64,000 nt of DNA from Klebsiella aerogenes KCTC 2190 (GCF_000215745.1 NC_015663.1:4622780-4686779), one strand, 5' to 3'. Numbered from the stretch's first letter, positions 1 to 9,871 are shown. Program-made: numbers and translations. The notes: a model not told the origin generated them from the sequence alone.

Positions 1-696
<696 letters not shown>

Positions 697-718
697 TTAT
701 TACGCTGTAAATGTAGAT

Positions 719-735
719 TGCACGCATCGTGCCAG
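719..735 (-). promoter_or_regulatory. Sigma-54 promoter of astC
   Basis: Read on the minus strand the site is CTGGCACGATGCGTGCA. It has the -24 GG and -12 GC at the fixed spacing of the sigma-54 consensus YTGGCACGRNNNTTGCW, with a single mismatch in the -12 block. It lies about 75 bp upstream of the astC start codon. E. coli astC is transcribed from a sigma-54 promoter activated by NtrC, so the match is expected. Confidence 0.85.
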
Positions 736-953
736 CCAGAGGCAAAAATGCATAAATTGAGCTCAATCACGCGATATCAATGAGTTACACACACTAACTA
801 TTCAATAAAAATGCATAATTAGTGAATAATCATCAAATAAACGGCGCTGGATAGAGGAAAACGACGAGAAGTTATGCAGCGATAAGATATAATTCTGTAA
901 TTGTGATCCTCTACGAAATTTATCGTAGATATCTGCGCTTTTTTGGCGCGACA

Positions 954-970
954 TGCGCCAAAACGGTGCA
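954..970. promoter_or_regulatory. NtrC (GlnG) enhancer-like site
   Basis: TGCGCCAAAACGGTGCA is a near-perfect dyad matching the NtrC consensus TGCACC-N5-GGTGCA with one mismatch. It lies about 220 bp upstream of the astC sigma-54 promoter, a normal enhancer distance. A weaker dyad, TGCGCTTTTTTGGCGCG at 934-950, is centred 20 bp away and may be a cooperating half-strength site. Confidence 0.75.
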
Positions 971-1091
971 TAATTTGTGCGATTCGCTCGCCAACCGCAG
1001 TAATCGGTAGAATTAACCATCTGTCGGCAGCCACCATGATGAAATTCTGCTAACATCCTTGCACTATTCACCTTGCACAGTGGCAGCGACT

Positions 1092-1898
1092 ATGAAATTC
1101 ATCTCTTTTAATATCAACGGCCTGCGTGCCCGCCCCCATCAACTGGCCGCCATCGTCGATAAACATCAGCCCGATGTTATCGGCCTCCAGGAAACCAAAG
1201 TACACGACGATATGTTTCCTCTCGAAGAGGTGGCAAAGCTGGGTTACAACGTCTTTTACCATGGGCAAAAAGGCCATTACGGCGTCGCGCTGCTGACCAA
1301 AGAGACTCCGATAGCCGTGCGTCGCGGCTTCCCGGGCGACGGCGAAGATGCGCAACGCCGCATCATCATGGCGGAAATTCCCTCGCCGTTTGGTAATGTC
1401 ACGGTAATTAACGGCTATTTCCCGCAAGGAGAGAGCCGTGACCACGAGACTAAATTTCCGGCGAAAGCGGCGTTTTATCAGAATCTGCAGAACTACCTCG
1501 ATACCGAGTTGAACAAAGAAAATCCGGTGCTTATCATGGGCGATATGAACATTAGCCCTACCGATCTTGATATCGGCATTGGCGAAGAGAACCGTAAGCG
1601 CTGGCTGCGCACCGGTAAATGTTCCTTCCTGCCGGAAGAGCGTGAATGGATGGATCGCCTGCTGGGCTGGGGCCTGGTCGATACCTGGCGTCACGCCAAC
1701 CCCGATAATCATGACCGCTTTTCATGGTTCGATTACCGCTCTAAAGGTTTTGATGACAACCGCGGTCTGCGTATCGACCTGCTGCTGGCAAGCTCGCCGC
1801 TGGCTCAGCGCTGCGTCGAAACCGGCATCGATTACGACATCCGCGGGATGGAAAAGCCTTCCGATCATGCGCCGGTATGGGCAACCTTTAAACCATAA
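1092..1898 (+). CDS. xthA: Exodeoxyribonuclease III
   Basis: AP endonuclease and 3'-5' exonuclease of base excision repair. The 268-residue product has the length of E. coli XthA and the endonuclease/exonuclease/phosphatase fold signatures: the metal ligand Glu in GLQETK (about residue 34), GDMNISPTD (about 151-159) and the C-terminal catalytic [10 protein letters not shown] at 1092 is chosen because it gives [18 protein letters not shown], the family N-terminus; an in-frame codon at 1059 would add 11 unrelated residues. Transcribed alone, divergent from astC, with a GC-rich hairpin just after the stop. Confidence 0.97.
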   Translation: MKFISFNINGLRARPHQLAAIVDKHQPDVIGLQETKVHDDMFPLEEVAKLGYNVFYHGQKGHYGVALLTKETPIAVRRGFPGDGEDAQRRIIMAEIPSPFGNVTVINGYFPQGESRDHETKFPAKAAFYQNLQNYLDTELNKENPVLIMGDMNISPTDLDIGIGEENRKRWLRTGKCSFLPEEREWMDRLLGWGLVDTWRHANPDNHDRFSWFDYRSKGFDDNRGLRIDLLLASSPLAQRCVETGIDYDIRGMEKPSDHAPVWATFKP

Positions 1899-1907
1899 CT
1901 CTTCTTT

Positions 1908-1928
1908 GGGGCTCCGGCGCGGAGCCCC
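1908..1928. terminator. GC-rich hairpin after xthA
   Basis: An 8-bp perfect stem (GGGGCTCC/GGAGCCCC) with a 5-nt loop begins 10 bp past the xthA stop. It lacks a downstream T run on the plus strand, so it may be a weak or Rho-assisted terminator or an mRNA-stabilising end. Confidence 0.45.
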
Positions 1929-2045
1929 GCTATCCTGAGCAAAATCAATAAAGTGAACGGTATACATTGTCGCTCGCGGCAATTTACTATACTGTCGCGC
2001 GCACCCGGCGTTTCCTGCCGGACAAAACGAAGACAGGAGACCCTC

Positions 2046-2757
2046 ATGCAAAAGAAGCCGTTACCCGACACGCTATAAACTGCTGTTTGCCGTACTCCTG
2101 TTTGCCCTACTGGCATGGCTTGTTCAGCACGCCGGGCTGACGAGACTGTTCAGCCACCTTCACGATCTTCAATTGCTTATTCTGCACAGCGGTAGCGCAG
2201 GTTATGCGCTTTATATCCTGCTGTTTATCATCGCCACCTTGTGTCTGATGCCAGGCAGCGCGTTAGTCATCGTCGGCGGTATGATATTCGGCCCCTGGTT
2301 GGGCACGCTACTCTCGCTTATCGCCGCGACTGTCGCCTCATCGCTGTCGTTCCTGCTGGCCCGCTGGCTGGGTCGCGAAGCGCTACAGCGCTATTGCGGT
2401 CACCACGCCGTTTTTCAGGCGTTCGAGCGCGGTATTGCCCACAGCGGCTGCGATTTTCTGATTTTCACCAGGCTGGTGCCGCTGTTCCCTTATAATCTGC
2501 AGAATTATGCTTATGGGCTGACGGCGATCCCCTTCTGGTCCTTTACGTTTATCTCCACCATCGCCACCCTACCGGGATTGTTTATTTATACTTTTATGGC
2601 TAGCGAACTGGCCCGCGATGGCATCACCCTGGCTTTTATTGGCAAACTCAGCATTGCCGGCCTGATGCTCTTTGTATTAACTCAGGCCGCCAGACGTTAT
2701 GGCCGCTATAAACGCATTAGTGTCGCAACATCCGCGGTAAGCGATAAAAATGGATAA
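2046..2757 (+). pseudogene. ydjX: DedA/TVP38-family membrane protein YdjX with a frameshift at the start
   Basis: From about 2056 the frame encodes a protein similar to E. coli YdjX (SNARE-associated/VTT-domain inner membrane family). It has hydrophobic segments near the start, at YALYILLFIIATLCLMPGS and around the last 40 residues, plus the family motif GMIFGPWLGTLLSL. The only start with a proper ribosome site (GGAG at 2036-2039, ATG at 2046) is in another frame and meets TAA at 2076. The homologous frame has no ATG, GTG or TTG between 1954 and 2173. Removing one A from the AAAAGAAG run near 2050-2056 would restore MQKSRYPTRYKLLF. So this is a single-base frameshift, a sequence error, or a +1 recoding site; starting at TTG 2173 would lose the first membrane segment. 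Confidence 0.75.
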
Positions 2758-3454
2758 CAGAAAACGGCTGTGGCTCTTACGCGGCGCTATCATCCTGCTG
2801 GCACTGGCAGCGCTCGTCGGCTGGTGGTTAATACCGGGCGTACGCTCCTTTGTGCAACATAGCTTCAGCGCGTTTGCCACCCTCGATCAGCAAGCGCTGG
2901 AGCGTTTTATTCACGCTTATGGTCCGCTGGCAGCCCTGGTCTCTTTCGGGCTGATGATCCTGCAGGCGATTGTCGCGCCGCTGCCGGCATTTTTAATTAC
3001 CTTTGCCAACGCTTCGCTGTTCGGCGCACTGTGGGGCGGTGTATTGTCATGGGTCAGCGCGATGGCTGGCGCGGCGTTGTGCTTTTTTATTGCCCGCGTA
3101 CTGGGCCGTGAAGTGGTAGAAAAACTAACCGGCAAGGCGGTATTACAGAGCGTAGATGGTTTTTTTAGGCGCTACGGCAAGCACACCATCCTTGTTTGCC
3201 GCCTGCTGCCCTTCGTCCCTTTCGATCCGGTGAGTTACGCCGCTGGGCTAACCTCAATCCGCTTTCGCCATTTTATGTTTGCCACCGGCGTCGGCCAATT
3301 ACCGGCGACTATCGTCTACTCGTGGGCCGGAAGCCTGCTGACGGGGGGGCTGTTCTGGCTGCTCAGCGGTTTATCTATTTTGTTCGCTTTAGCTATCGTA
3401 GTCGCGATAGTCAAAGCGCAATACGTTGCGCATCACAACAGGAAATCGCCATGA
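2750..3454 (+). CDS. ydjZ: TVP38/TMEM64 family inner-membrane protein YdjZ
   Basis: A 234-residue membrane protein matching E. coli YdjZ in length and sequence. It has a hydrophobic N-terminal helix (residues 11-30), the VTT/SNARE-associated core with FANASLFGALWGGVLSW and RLLPFVPFDPVSYAAGLTS, and a C-terminal hydrophobic tail. The exact function in bacteria is unknown; the family is linked to membrane homeostasis and small-molecule tolerance. It overlaps the end of ydjX by 8 bp, so the two are translationally linked. The ferredoxin-like ydjY that separates them in E. coli is absent here. The stop shares ATGA with ynjA. Confidence 0.92.
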   Translation: MDNRKRLWLLRGAIILLALAALVGWWLIPGVRSFVQHSFSAFATLDQQALERFIHAYGPLAALVSFGLMILQAIVAPLPAFLITFANASLFGALWGGVLSWVSAMAGAALCFFIARVLGREVVEKLTGKAVLQSVDGFFRRYGKHTILVCRLLPFVPFDPVSYAAGLTSIRFRHFMFATGVGQLPATIVYSWAGSLLTGGLFWLLSGLSILFALAIVVAIVKAQYVAHHNRKSP

Positions 3455-4014
3455 ATCTACCGCCGTTAACGTCGATTCCATTGATCCTGCGCCCGCAGGC
3501 GTGGCTACACCGTCGCCATTATGGCGCGGTGCTCAGCCCTATCCGCTGGTGGGGGCGCATCCCGCTGGCGTTTTATCTGGTCTCCATGTTTGTCGGATAT
3601 CTGGAACGCCGGCGCTCGCCGCTCGATCCGCTGCTACGCTCGTTGGTGAGTGCCCGTATCGCCCAGCTGTGTCACTGTGAATTTTGCATTGATATCACCA
3701 GCATGAAACTGGCGCAGCGCGCAGGCGGCAGCGAAAAACTATTGGCGGTTAACGACTGGCGCAATAGCGGATTATTCAGCGATAGCGAGCGGTTGGCGCT
3801 GGAATATGCCGAAGCGGCGAGCATGACGCCGCCCGCCGTCGATGATGCGCTGCGCGCCCGGCTGGCGCAGCAGTTCGATGCTCAGGCGTTAACCGAACTA
3901 ACCGCGCTGATCGGCCTGCAAAATTTATCCGCACGCTTTAATTCCGCGCTGGCGATCCCGGCGCAGGGCCTGTGCCAAATCCCGAAGCCCGATGTTTCCG
4001 ACACTCATCCCTAA
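3451..4014 (+). CDS. ynjA: AhpD-like carboxymuconolactone decarboxylase family protein YnjA
   Basis: A 187-residue protein with the all-helical AhpD/CMD fold. The redox motif is seen as QLCHCEFCIDITSMKLA, where CEFC is the CxxC pair, followed by helices rich in Ala and Leu. The start ATG at 3451 overlaps the ydjZ stop (ATGA) with GGAAA just upstream. It is probably part of the ydjXZ-ynjABCD transcription unit. The substrate is unknown; a thiol peroxidase-reducing role is family knowledge only. Confidence 0.9.
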   Translation: MNLPPLTSIPLILRPQAWLHRRHYGAVLSPIRWWGRIPLAFYLVSMFVGYLERRRSPLDPLLRSLVSARIAQLCHCEFCIDITSMKLAQRAGGSEKLLAVNDWRNSGLFSDSERLALEYAEAASMTPPAVDDALRARLAQQFDAQALTELTALIGLQNLSARFNSALAIPAQGLCQIPKPDVSDTHP

Positions 4015-4023
4015 GGAGTCAAT

Positions 4024-5202
4024 ATGCGCAGTCTGCGTTATTGTTTAATTTGGCTTGCCGCACTGCTGCTGGCCCCGACTCTCGCCAACGCCGACGAGAA
4101 CTGGCAGAGCATCAGCCAGCAGGCGCGCGGCCAGACGGTGTGGTTCAACGCCTGGGGCGGCGACCCGGCGGTTAACCGTTACCTCGATTGGGTCAGCGCA
4201 GAGGTGAAACGGGATTACGCCGTCGATCTGCGTATTGTACATATCGCCGATGCCGGCGATGCGGTCAAGCGTATTCAGACCGAGGCGCGTGCCGGGCGTT
4301 CCCGCGGCGGTTCAATCGATTTATTGTGGATTAATGGCGAGAATTTCCGCACATTGAAGCAGGCGAATTTACTGCGCAGCGACTGGGCCGAGAAGCTGCC
4401 TAACTGGCGCTACGTCGATACGCGAAAACCGGTTCGGGAAGATTTCTCCATCGCCACCGACGGCGCGGAATCCCCGTGGGGCAGCGCGCAGCTGACTTTT
4501 ATCGCCCGCCGATCGCAGCTGGCTCAACCACCGGACAGCGCACAGGCGCTACTGGCTTTCGCCACAGCACATCCAGGCAGCGTCACCTATCCGCGGCCGC
4601 CGGATTTTACCGGCACCGCTTTCCTTGAGCAGTTGCTGGTTGCGTTGACCGATCGGCCAGAGGCCCTGCGCCAGCCGCCGCAGGAGACAAGTTTCGCCGC
4701 GGTGACCGCGCCGCTTTGGGCCTATCTCGACAGGCTACACCCGCTGCTCTGGCGCCAGGGCCGCGATTTTCCGCTGTCGCCGGCGCGGATGGACGCGATG
4801 CTGGCGCAAGGCACGCTACAACTATCGCTGACCTTCAATCCGCTGCATGCGCAGCAAAAAGCCGCCAGCGGCGAACTTCCGCAAGACAGTTATAGCTTCG
4901 GTTTTAAACAAGGGATGCTCGGCAACGTGCATTTTGTCGCCATCCCCGCCAACGCCCGCGCGACGGCGGGCGCACAGGTGGTGGCTAACTTCCTGCTGTC
5001 GCCGCAGGCTCAGCTACGCAAAGCCGATCCGCAGATCTGGGGCGATCCCAGCGTACTCGATCCCGAAAAACTCAACGACGCCCAGCGCGCCGCATTTTAC
5101 GCCGTGCAACCGAAAGCGACGCCGCCAATGCTGGCTGAACCGCACGCCGTCTGGGTTGAGGCGCTGGAGCAGGAATGGTTGCGCCGCTACGGTACCCACT
5201 AA
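4024..5202 (+). CDS. ynjB: ABC transporter periplasmic binding protein YnjB
   Basis: A 392-residue solute-binding protein with a Sec signal peptide (MRSLRYCLIWLAALLLAPTL, cut after ANA). The mature start WQSISQQARGQTVWFNAWGGDP and the blocks DLLWINGENFRTLKQANLL and WGDPSVLDPEKL are typical of YnjB and its extracellular solute-binding family relatives. AAGGAG precedes the start. It is followed by the cognate permease ynjC (28-bp overlap) and ATPase ynjD. The ligand is not established; the permease resembles thiamine/iron/sulfate-type importers. Confidence 0.93.
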   Translation: MRSLRYCLIWLAALLLAPTLANADENWQSISQQARGQTVWFNAWGGDPAVNRYLDWVSAEVKRDYAVDLRIVHIADAGDAVKRIQTEARAGRSRGGSIDLLWINGENFRTLKQANLLRSDWAEKLPNWRYVDTRKPVREDFSIATDGAESPWGSAQLTFIARRSQLAQPPDSAQALLAFATAHPGSVTYPRPPDFTGTAFLEQLLVALTDRPEALRQPPQETSFAAVTAPLWAYLDRLHPLLWRQGRDFPLSPARMDAMLAQGTLQLSLTFNPLHAQQKAASGELPQDSYSFGFKQGMLGNVHFVAIPANARATAGAQVVANFLLSPQAQLRKADPQIWGDPSVLDPEKLNDAQRAAFYAVQPKATPPMLAEPHAVWVEALEQEWLRRYGTH

Positions 5203-6707
5203 TTGCGTTGACGTGGGGAGCGATAGCGCTTATCTACCTCCCCCTGCTTCCCGCCGCCGCGCTGATGGCGATACCTGCCGTCGACGCCGCGGCCTGGCGG
5301 GCGCTATTTAGCGATCCGCAGTTGCCGCAGGCGCTGGCGGCGACGCTAGTCTCTACGCTGCTGGCGGTGGGCGGCGCGCTGTTCATCACCCTGACGGTAA
5401 TTGGCGCGTTATGGCCAGCCGCCGGCTGGCAGCGCCTGGCGAGAAGATTACCGCTGCTGCTGGCGGTACCCCATGTGGCTTTCGCTACCGCCGCCCTGCT
5501 GCTATTTGCCGAAGGCGGCTGGCTGTATCGTCTGTTTCCCGCGTTGAGCCCACCGGTCGATCGCTACGGTATCGGTCTGGGCCTGACGATGGCGGTCAAA
5601 GAGAGCGCTTTTTTACTGTGGGTGGCGTATGGCGTACTGGGTGAAAAACAGCTGGCGGCCCAAAGCGTAGTGATGAAAACCCTCGGCTACAACCGCTGGC
5701 AATGTCTGCAGTGGATTATTGTGCCGGCACTGCTGCCATCGATGAGCCTTGTTCTGCTGGCCACCGTCGCCTGGAGTTTGTCGGCGGTGGATGTCGCTTT
5801 GGTGATCGGTCCGGGAAATCCGCCAACGCTGGCGGTACTGGCGTGGCAGTGGCTTAATCAGGGCGATCCGCTGCAACAGGCGAAAGGCGCGCTGGCCAGC
5901 CTGCTGCTGCTGGCGTTCACGTTAATCTTCGCGGCCATCGCATCGGTAGGCTGGCGCCGCTGGCGGCAAACTATTCCCGCACTATGCGGCAAGCGCGCCG
6001 CCCCTGCCAACGCAACGACCGGACATATCCTGGCGCAGGCGGTACCCGCCTGCGGTCTGGTTTGCGCGTTGTTGTTGGCTGGCATTTCACAATGGACGCA
6101 GCCAACGGCTGAGGCGATCGGCAACAGCCTCTGGCTGGCGTTAGGCGCGGCGATACTGGGGGCCGCGCTGTGCCTGCTGTGGCTGGAGTTCGGTCCCGCC
6201 AGATATAACGGACTCTGGCTGCCATTAATCATCCCAACGCTGCCGCTAGCCGATGGTCAATATCAATTAGCGCTCGTGGGCTGGTTCGACGGTCAATTGA
6301 TGACGGTATTATGGGGGCATCTGTTATGGGTCGTGCCATGGATGCTGTTTATCCTCTCCCCGGCGTGGCGCAATCTGGATCCACGGTTGCTCTTGATTGC
6401 CCGTACGCTTGGCTGGCGGCGCGGCCGCCTGTTCTGGTGGGTCAAACTGCCGTCAATGGCGCGACCGCTGCTTACCGCGCTGGCGGTCGGGTTTTCGGTG
6501 AGTATCGCGCAATATCTGCCGACCGTGTGGCTCGGCGGCGGGCGGACGCCGACGTTGACCAGCGAAGCGGTCGCGCTGAGCAGCGGCGGCGACAGTACGC
6601 GGCTTGCCGCACAAGCGCTGTGGCAATTGCTGCTACCGGCGATCTGCTTTATGGTTACTGCGCTGATGGCCTGGTTTATGGGCCGCCACCGCCGGGGATT
6701 ACGCTAA
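5175..6707 (+). CDS. ynjC: ABC transporter permease YnjC
   Basis: A 510-residue inner-membrane permease with two fused BPD-type permease halves, as in E. coli YnjC (511 aa). Many hydrophobic helices are visible, and coupling-loop regions appear near KTLGYNRWQCLQWIIVPALLP (first half) and ARTLGWRRGRLFWWVKLPSM (second half), each matching the EAA-loop pattern. The ATG at 5175 lies inside the end of ynjB. The stop TAA shares its last A with the ynjD start (TAATG), so translation of the three transporter genes is coupled. Confidence 0.93.
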   Translation: MVAPLRYPLIALTWGAIALIYLPLLPAAALMAIPAVDAAAWRALFSDPQLPQALAATLVSTLLAVGGALFITLTVIGALWPAAGWQRLARRLPLLLAVPHVAFATAALLLFAEGGWLYRLFPALSPPVDRYGIGLGLTMAVKESAFLLWVAYGVLGEKQLAAQSVVMKTLGYNRWQCLQWIIVPALLPSMSLVLLATVAWSLSAVDVALVIGPGNPPTLAVLAWQWLNQGDPLQQAKGALASLLLLAFTLIFAAIASVGWRRWRQTIPALCGKRAAPANATTGHILAQAVPACGLVCALLLAGISQWTQPTAEAIGNSLWLALGAAILGAALCLLWLEFGPARYNGLWLPLIIPTLPLADGQYQLALVGWFDGQLMTVLWGHLLWVVPWMLFILSPAWRNLDPRLLLIARTLGWRRGRLFWWVKLPSMARPLLTALAVGFSVSIAQYLPTVWLGGGRTPTLTSEAVALSSGGDSTRLAAQALWQLLLPAICFMVTALMAWFMGRHRRGLR

Positions 6708-7351
6708 TGCTAACCGTTCACAACCTGACATTAACCCTCCAGCGCCAACCGCTGTTGTGTGGGGTAAATTTTTCTGTCGCCCCCGGCGAGGTGTTGGCGC
6801 TGATGGGCCCTTCCGGCAGCGGTAAATCAACCCTTTTCGCCTGGATGATCGGCGCGCTTGCCGACACCTTTCGCGCCGAAGGTGAATTATGGCTCAACAA
6901 ACGCCGCTGCGACGGGCTCGCCACTGAAGCGCGACGCATTGGCATCCTGTTTCAGGATGCGCTACTGTTTGACCACTTCAGCGTGGGGCACAATTTACAG
7001 CTCGCCCTGCCCGCTGAAATCCGCGGCGCGGCGCGCCAGGATGAAGTTGAGCAAGCGCTGGCGCGCGCCGGCATGCCGGGCTTCGCCTCGCGCGATCCGG
7101 CCACGCTCTCCGGTGGACAGCGCGCGCGCGTCAGCCTGCTGCGCGCCCTGCTGGCAAGGCCGCAAGCGCTGCTGCTGGATGAGCCTTTTAATCGCCTGGA
7201 TGCAGAACTTCGCGCCGATTTTCGCCAGTGGGTGTTTGCGGAAATTGACCGGCTGGCAATCCCGGCGGTGCTGGTGACTCACGACAGTCAGGATCTCCCG
7301 CCGGGCGGACTCTGTATTAATATTGCCGCCTGGCAGGCAAATTCCGCCTAA
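6707..7351 (+). CDS. ynjD: ABC transporter ATP-binding protein YnjD
   Basis: A 214-residue nucleotide-binding subunit. It has Walker A GPSGSGKST, Q-loop LFQDALLF, signature LSGGQRAR, Walker B ALLLDEPFNRLD and switch histidine VLVTHDSQD. ATG at 6707 is chosen because it overlaps the ynjC stop and gives MLTVHNLTLTLQRQ, the E. coli-like start. It energises the YnjBC importer. Confidence 0.95.
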   Translation: MLTVHNLTLTLQRQPLLCGVNFSVAPGEVLALMGPSGSGKSTLFAWMIGALADTFRAEGELWLNKRRCDGLATEARRIGILFQDALLFDHFSVGHNLQLALPAEIRGAARQDEVEQALARAGMPGFASRDPATLSGGQRARVSLLRALLARPQALLLDEPFNRLDAELRADFRQWVFAEIDRLAIPAVLVTHDSQDLPPGGLCINIAAWQANSA

Positions 7352-7426
7352 CCTGCGTTATCGCAAAGAAATTCCCTTATCAGGAGCAGAGAATGAGCCC
7401 TCCTCTCTCTACCGTCGGGCATTTCG

Positions 7427-8734
7427 ATGAAACGTGTTTCTCAATTGACCGCACTCGCCCTGCTCATGGGGCTTGCTGCTTCCTCTACTTTCGCCGCTGA
7501 TACCATGCCAACGCTGGATTTTTCAACGCTGCAACAGCAGCACGGCGTGGCGATAGACACCCGCCTCAGCGCTTTCTATAACGGTTGGCCGCAAAGCGCC
7601 AACGGCCCGCAGGGCCATGAACCGCAGGCGCTAAACCTCTCCGCTACCTGGCTTGGCGCAATGAGCGACGAACAACTGCGTGCCTGGGCTACTCAGCACC
7701 AGCTGCAGACCGATACGCCAATCGCGTTATACGGCGGCGCTGACGATAACGCCAGGGTCGCGGCGCGCCTGAAAGAAGCCGGATTCACCAAACTCAGCAC
7801 CCTTAGCGACGCTTTCAGTCAGGGCGAGCGCCTGCAGAAGCTGCCGCACTTTGAGCAGCTGGTATATCCGCAGTGGATCCACGATTTACAGCAAGGTAAA
7901 ACCGTTACCGCCGCCCCGCAGGGCGACTGGAAACTGTTTGAAGTGGCCTGGGGGGCGCCGAAATTTTATCTGCTGAATCACATTCCCGGCGCCGGTTATA
8001 TCGATACCAATGAAGTGGAAAGCGAGCCGCTGTGGAACAAAGTGTCCGATGAACAGCTAAAAGCGATGCTGGCTAAACACGGTATTCGCCATGACACCAC
8101 TGTGATTCTATACGGCCGCGACGTCTACGCCGCCGCGCGCGTCGCGCAGATCATGCTGTATGCCGGGGTGAAAGATGTCCGCCTGCTCGACGGCGGTTGG
8201 AAAAGCTGGTCCGACGCGAATCTGCCGGTCGAGCGCGGCATGCCAGCGAAAGAAAAAACGGTGACGGATTTCGGCGCGCCGATCCCCGGTCAGCCGCAGT
8301 TAATGCTCAATACCGAACAGGCGCGTGGGTTACTACACCGGCAGGATGCTTCGCTGGTCAGCGTCCGTTCGTGGCCGGAATTTATCGGCACCACCAGCGG
8401 CTATAGCTACATCAAGCCGAAGGGCGATATTGCTGGCGCCCGCTGGGGTCATGCCGGCAGCGATTCCACCCATATGGAAGACTTCCATAATCCGGACGGC
8501 ACCATGCGCAGCGCCGACGATATCGCGACGATGTGGAAACAATGGAACATTCTGCCCAACCAGCAGGTCTCGTTTTACTGTGGCACAGGCTGGCGAGCCT
8601 CAGAGACCTTCATGTACGCCAGAGCGATGGGCTGGAAAAACGTCTCCGTTTACGACGGCGGCTGGTACGAATGGAGCGGCAATCCGCAAAATCCGGTAGC
8701 CACCGGCGAACGCGGCCCGGACAGCAGCAAATAA
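7427..8734 (+). CDS. ynjE: Periplasmic thiosulfate sulfurtransferase YnjE (three rhodanese domains)
   Basis: A 435-residue rhodanese of the same length as E. coli YnjE. A signal peptide covers residues 1-23 (cut at TFA-AD), followed by three rhodanese modules. The last carries the catalytic cysteine in FYCGTGWRASETF. The stretch DTNEVESEPLWNKVSDEQLK is conserved with E. coli. It follows the ynjABCD transporter genes by 75 bp and its export places it in the same compartment as YnjB. The ribosome site in front of this ATG is weak; a better one (AGGAG at 7381-7385) serves an overlapping short frame starting at 7393. Confidence 0.94.
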   Translation: MKRVSQLTALALLMGLAASSTFAADTMPTLDFSTLQQQHGVAIDTRLSAFYNGWPQSANGPQGHEPQALNLSATWLGAMSDEQLRAWATQHQLQTDTPIALYGGADDNARVAARLKEAGFTKLSTLSDAFSQGERLQKLPHFEQLVYPQWIHDLQQGKTVTAAPQGDWKLFEVAWGAPKFYLLNHIPGAGYIDTNEVESEPLWNKVSDEQLKAMLAKHGIRHDTTVILYGRDVYAAARVAQIMLYAGVKDVRLLDGGWKSWSDANLPVERGMPAKEKTVTDFGAPIPGQPQLMLNTEQARGLLHRQDASLVSVRSWPEFIGTTSGYSYIKPKGDIAGARWGHAGSDSTHMEDFHNPDGTMRSADDIATMWKQWNILPNQQVSFYCGTGWRASETFMYARAMGWKNVSVYDGGWYEWSGNPQNPVATGERGPDSSK

Positions 8735-8739
8735 TCCGC

Positions 8740-9372
8740 CTACTGAGGGAGGTTGTGGCTTTGCACCTCCCTCAGCGTCAGGTAGCCGCTCCAGATACGG
8801 GTGAAGGTCGTCAGCCAGCATAACGCGCCGAAACACCACGCCAGCCAGGTGAAGTGCGCCGGAAACAGGCAACACAGCACAAATAGCAGGATTGTCTCCG
8901 TTCCTTCAGTCAACCCGCCAAGATAATAAAATGATTTATGCGCATAGCCCGGATTGGCAATTTGATGCTTTGCCGCGAGGGTCGCAAATGCCAGGAAGCT
9001 GCTGCCGGTGCCGATAAACGCAAACAGCAGCCAGCCGCCCGCCAGCGCATTTTGCGCCGGGTCGGCAACAATAAAACCGAACGGCACCAGCGCGTAAAAC
9101 AAAAAATCGAGCGAGATATCCAGAAATCCGCCAGCGTCGCTGAGGCCGCGCCGCCGCGCCAGCGCGCCATCCAGGCCATCCAGCAACCGGTTCAGCACAA
9201 TGGCCGCCAGCGCGGCGCCGTACCAGCCGAGCGCCAGAAACGGCAGCGCCAGCACGCCGATAGCAAAACCGAAAAGCGTCAGGCCGTCAGGGGAGATCCC
9301 CGGACGATCGAGCACGCGGGCGATAGCATTCAGTACGGGCTTCAATCGGGGATGTAGGCGGCTATCAAGCAC
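8740..9372 (-). CDS. ynjF: CDP-alcohol phosphatidyltransferase family protein YnjF
   Basis: A 210-residue inner-membrane enzyme homologous to E. coli YnjF. The CDP-alcohol phosphotransferase signature D-x2-DG-x2-AR-x8-G-x3-D-x3-D is intact in DGLDGALARRRGLSDAGGF followed by LDISLD (about residues 65-90). Several hydrophobic helices flank it. The alcohol acceptor is unknown. It converges on ynjE with a 5-bp gap and is divergent from nudG. Confidence 0.93.
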   Translation of the reverse strand: MLDSRLHPRLKPVLNAIARVLDRPGISPDGLTLFGFAIGVLALPFLALGWYGAALAAIVLNRLLDGLDGALARRRGLSDAGGFLDISLDFLFYALVPFGFIVADPAQNALAGGWLLFAFIGTGSSFLAFATLAAKHQIANPGYAHKSFYYLGGLTEGTETILLFVLCCLFPAHFTWLAWCFGALCWLTTFTRIWSGYLTLREVQSHNLPQ

Positions 9373-9472
9373 GGTGACGCTCCATCAGGCTAAAAGGTTG
9401 TCGGGACAGGGGAAAGACGGAGATAATACGCCATTATAAGCAAGGCAGGTATTTGAATGATTCAGGACAACT

Positions 9473-9871
9473 ATGCAAAAAATCATTGATGTTGTCGCCG
9501 CGATTATCGAACGCGACGGTAAAATCCTGCTGGCGCAGCGCCCGCCGCATGCCGATCAGCCGGGGCTGTGGGAGTTCGCCGGCGGCAAAGTCGAACATGG
9601 CGAAAGCCAGCCGCAGGCGTTAGCGCGCGAACTGGAAGAGGAGTTGGCTATCGTTGCGAGGCCAACCCGCTATATCGCCAGCCATCAACGGGAAGTCTCC
9701 GGACGTTTGATCCACCTGCATGCCTGGTGGATTGGCGAGTTTAGCGGTGAACCGGTCGCTCATTACCATAGCGAACTGCGCTGGTGTACGCCGTCGCAAG
9801 CATTAGAATTTGATCTGGCGCCGGCGGATATTCCTCTGCTGAATGCCTTTATCGCTCAACAGGCAGGTTAG
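9473..9871 (+). CDS. nudG: Nudix pyrophosphatase NudG (CTP/oxidised dNTP)
   Basis: A 132-residue Nudix hydrolase of the NudG/MutT class, which in E. coli prefers 5-methyl-dCTP, 5-hydroxy-CTP and related oxidised nucleotides. The Nudix box G-x5-E-x7-RE-x2-EE is seen in GGKVEHGESQPQALARELEE followed by E. The N-terminus VVAAIIERDGKILLAQRP is typical of the MutT group. Divergent from ynjF; ynjH, which follows nudG in E. coli, is missing here. Confidence 0.94.
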   Translation: MQKIIDVVAAIIERDGKILLAQRPPHADQPGLWEFAGGKVEHGESQPQALARELEEELAIVARPTRYIASHQREVSGRLIHLHAWWIGEFSGEPVAHYHSELRWCTPSQALEFDLAPADIPLLNAFIAQQAG

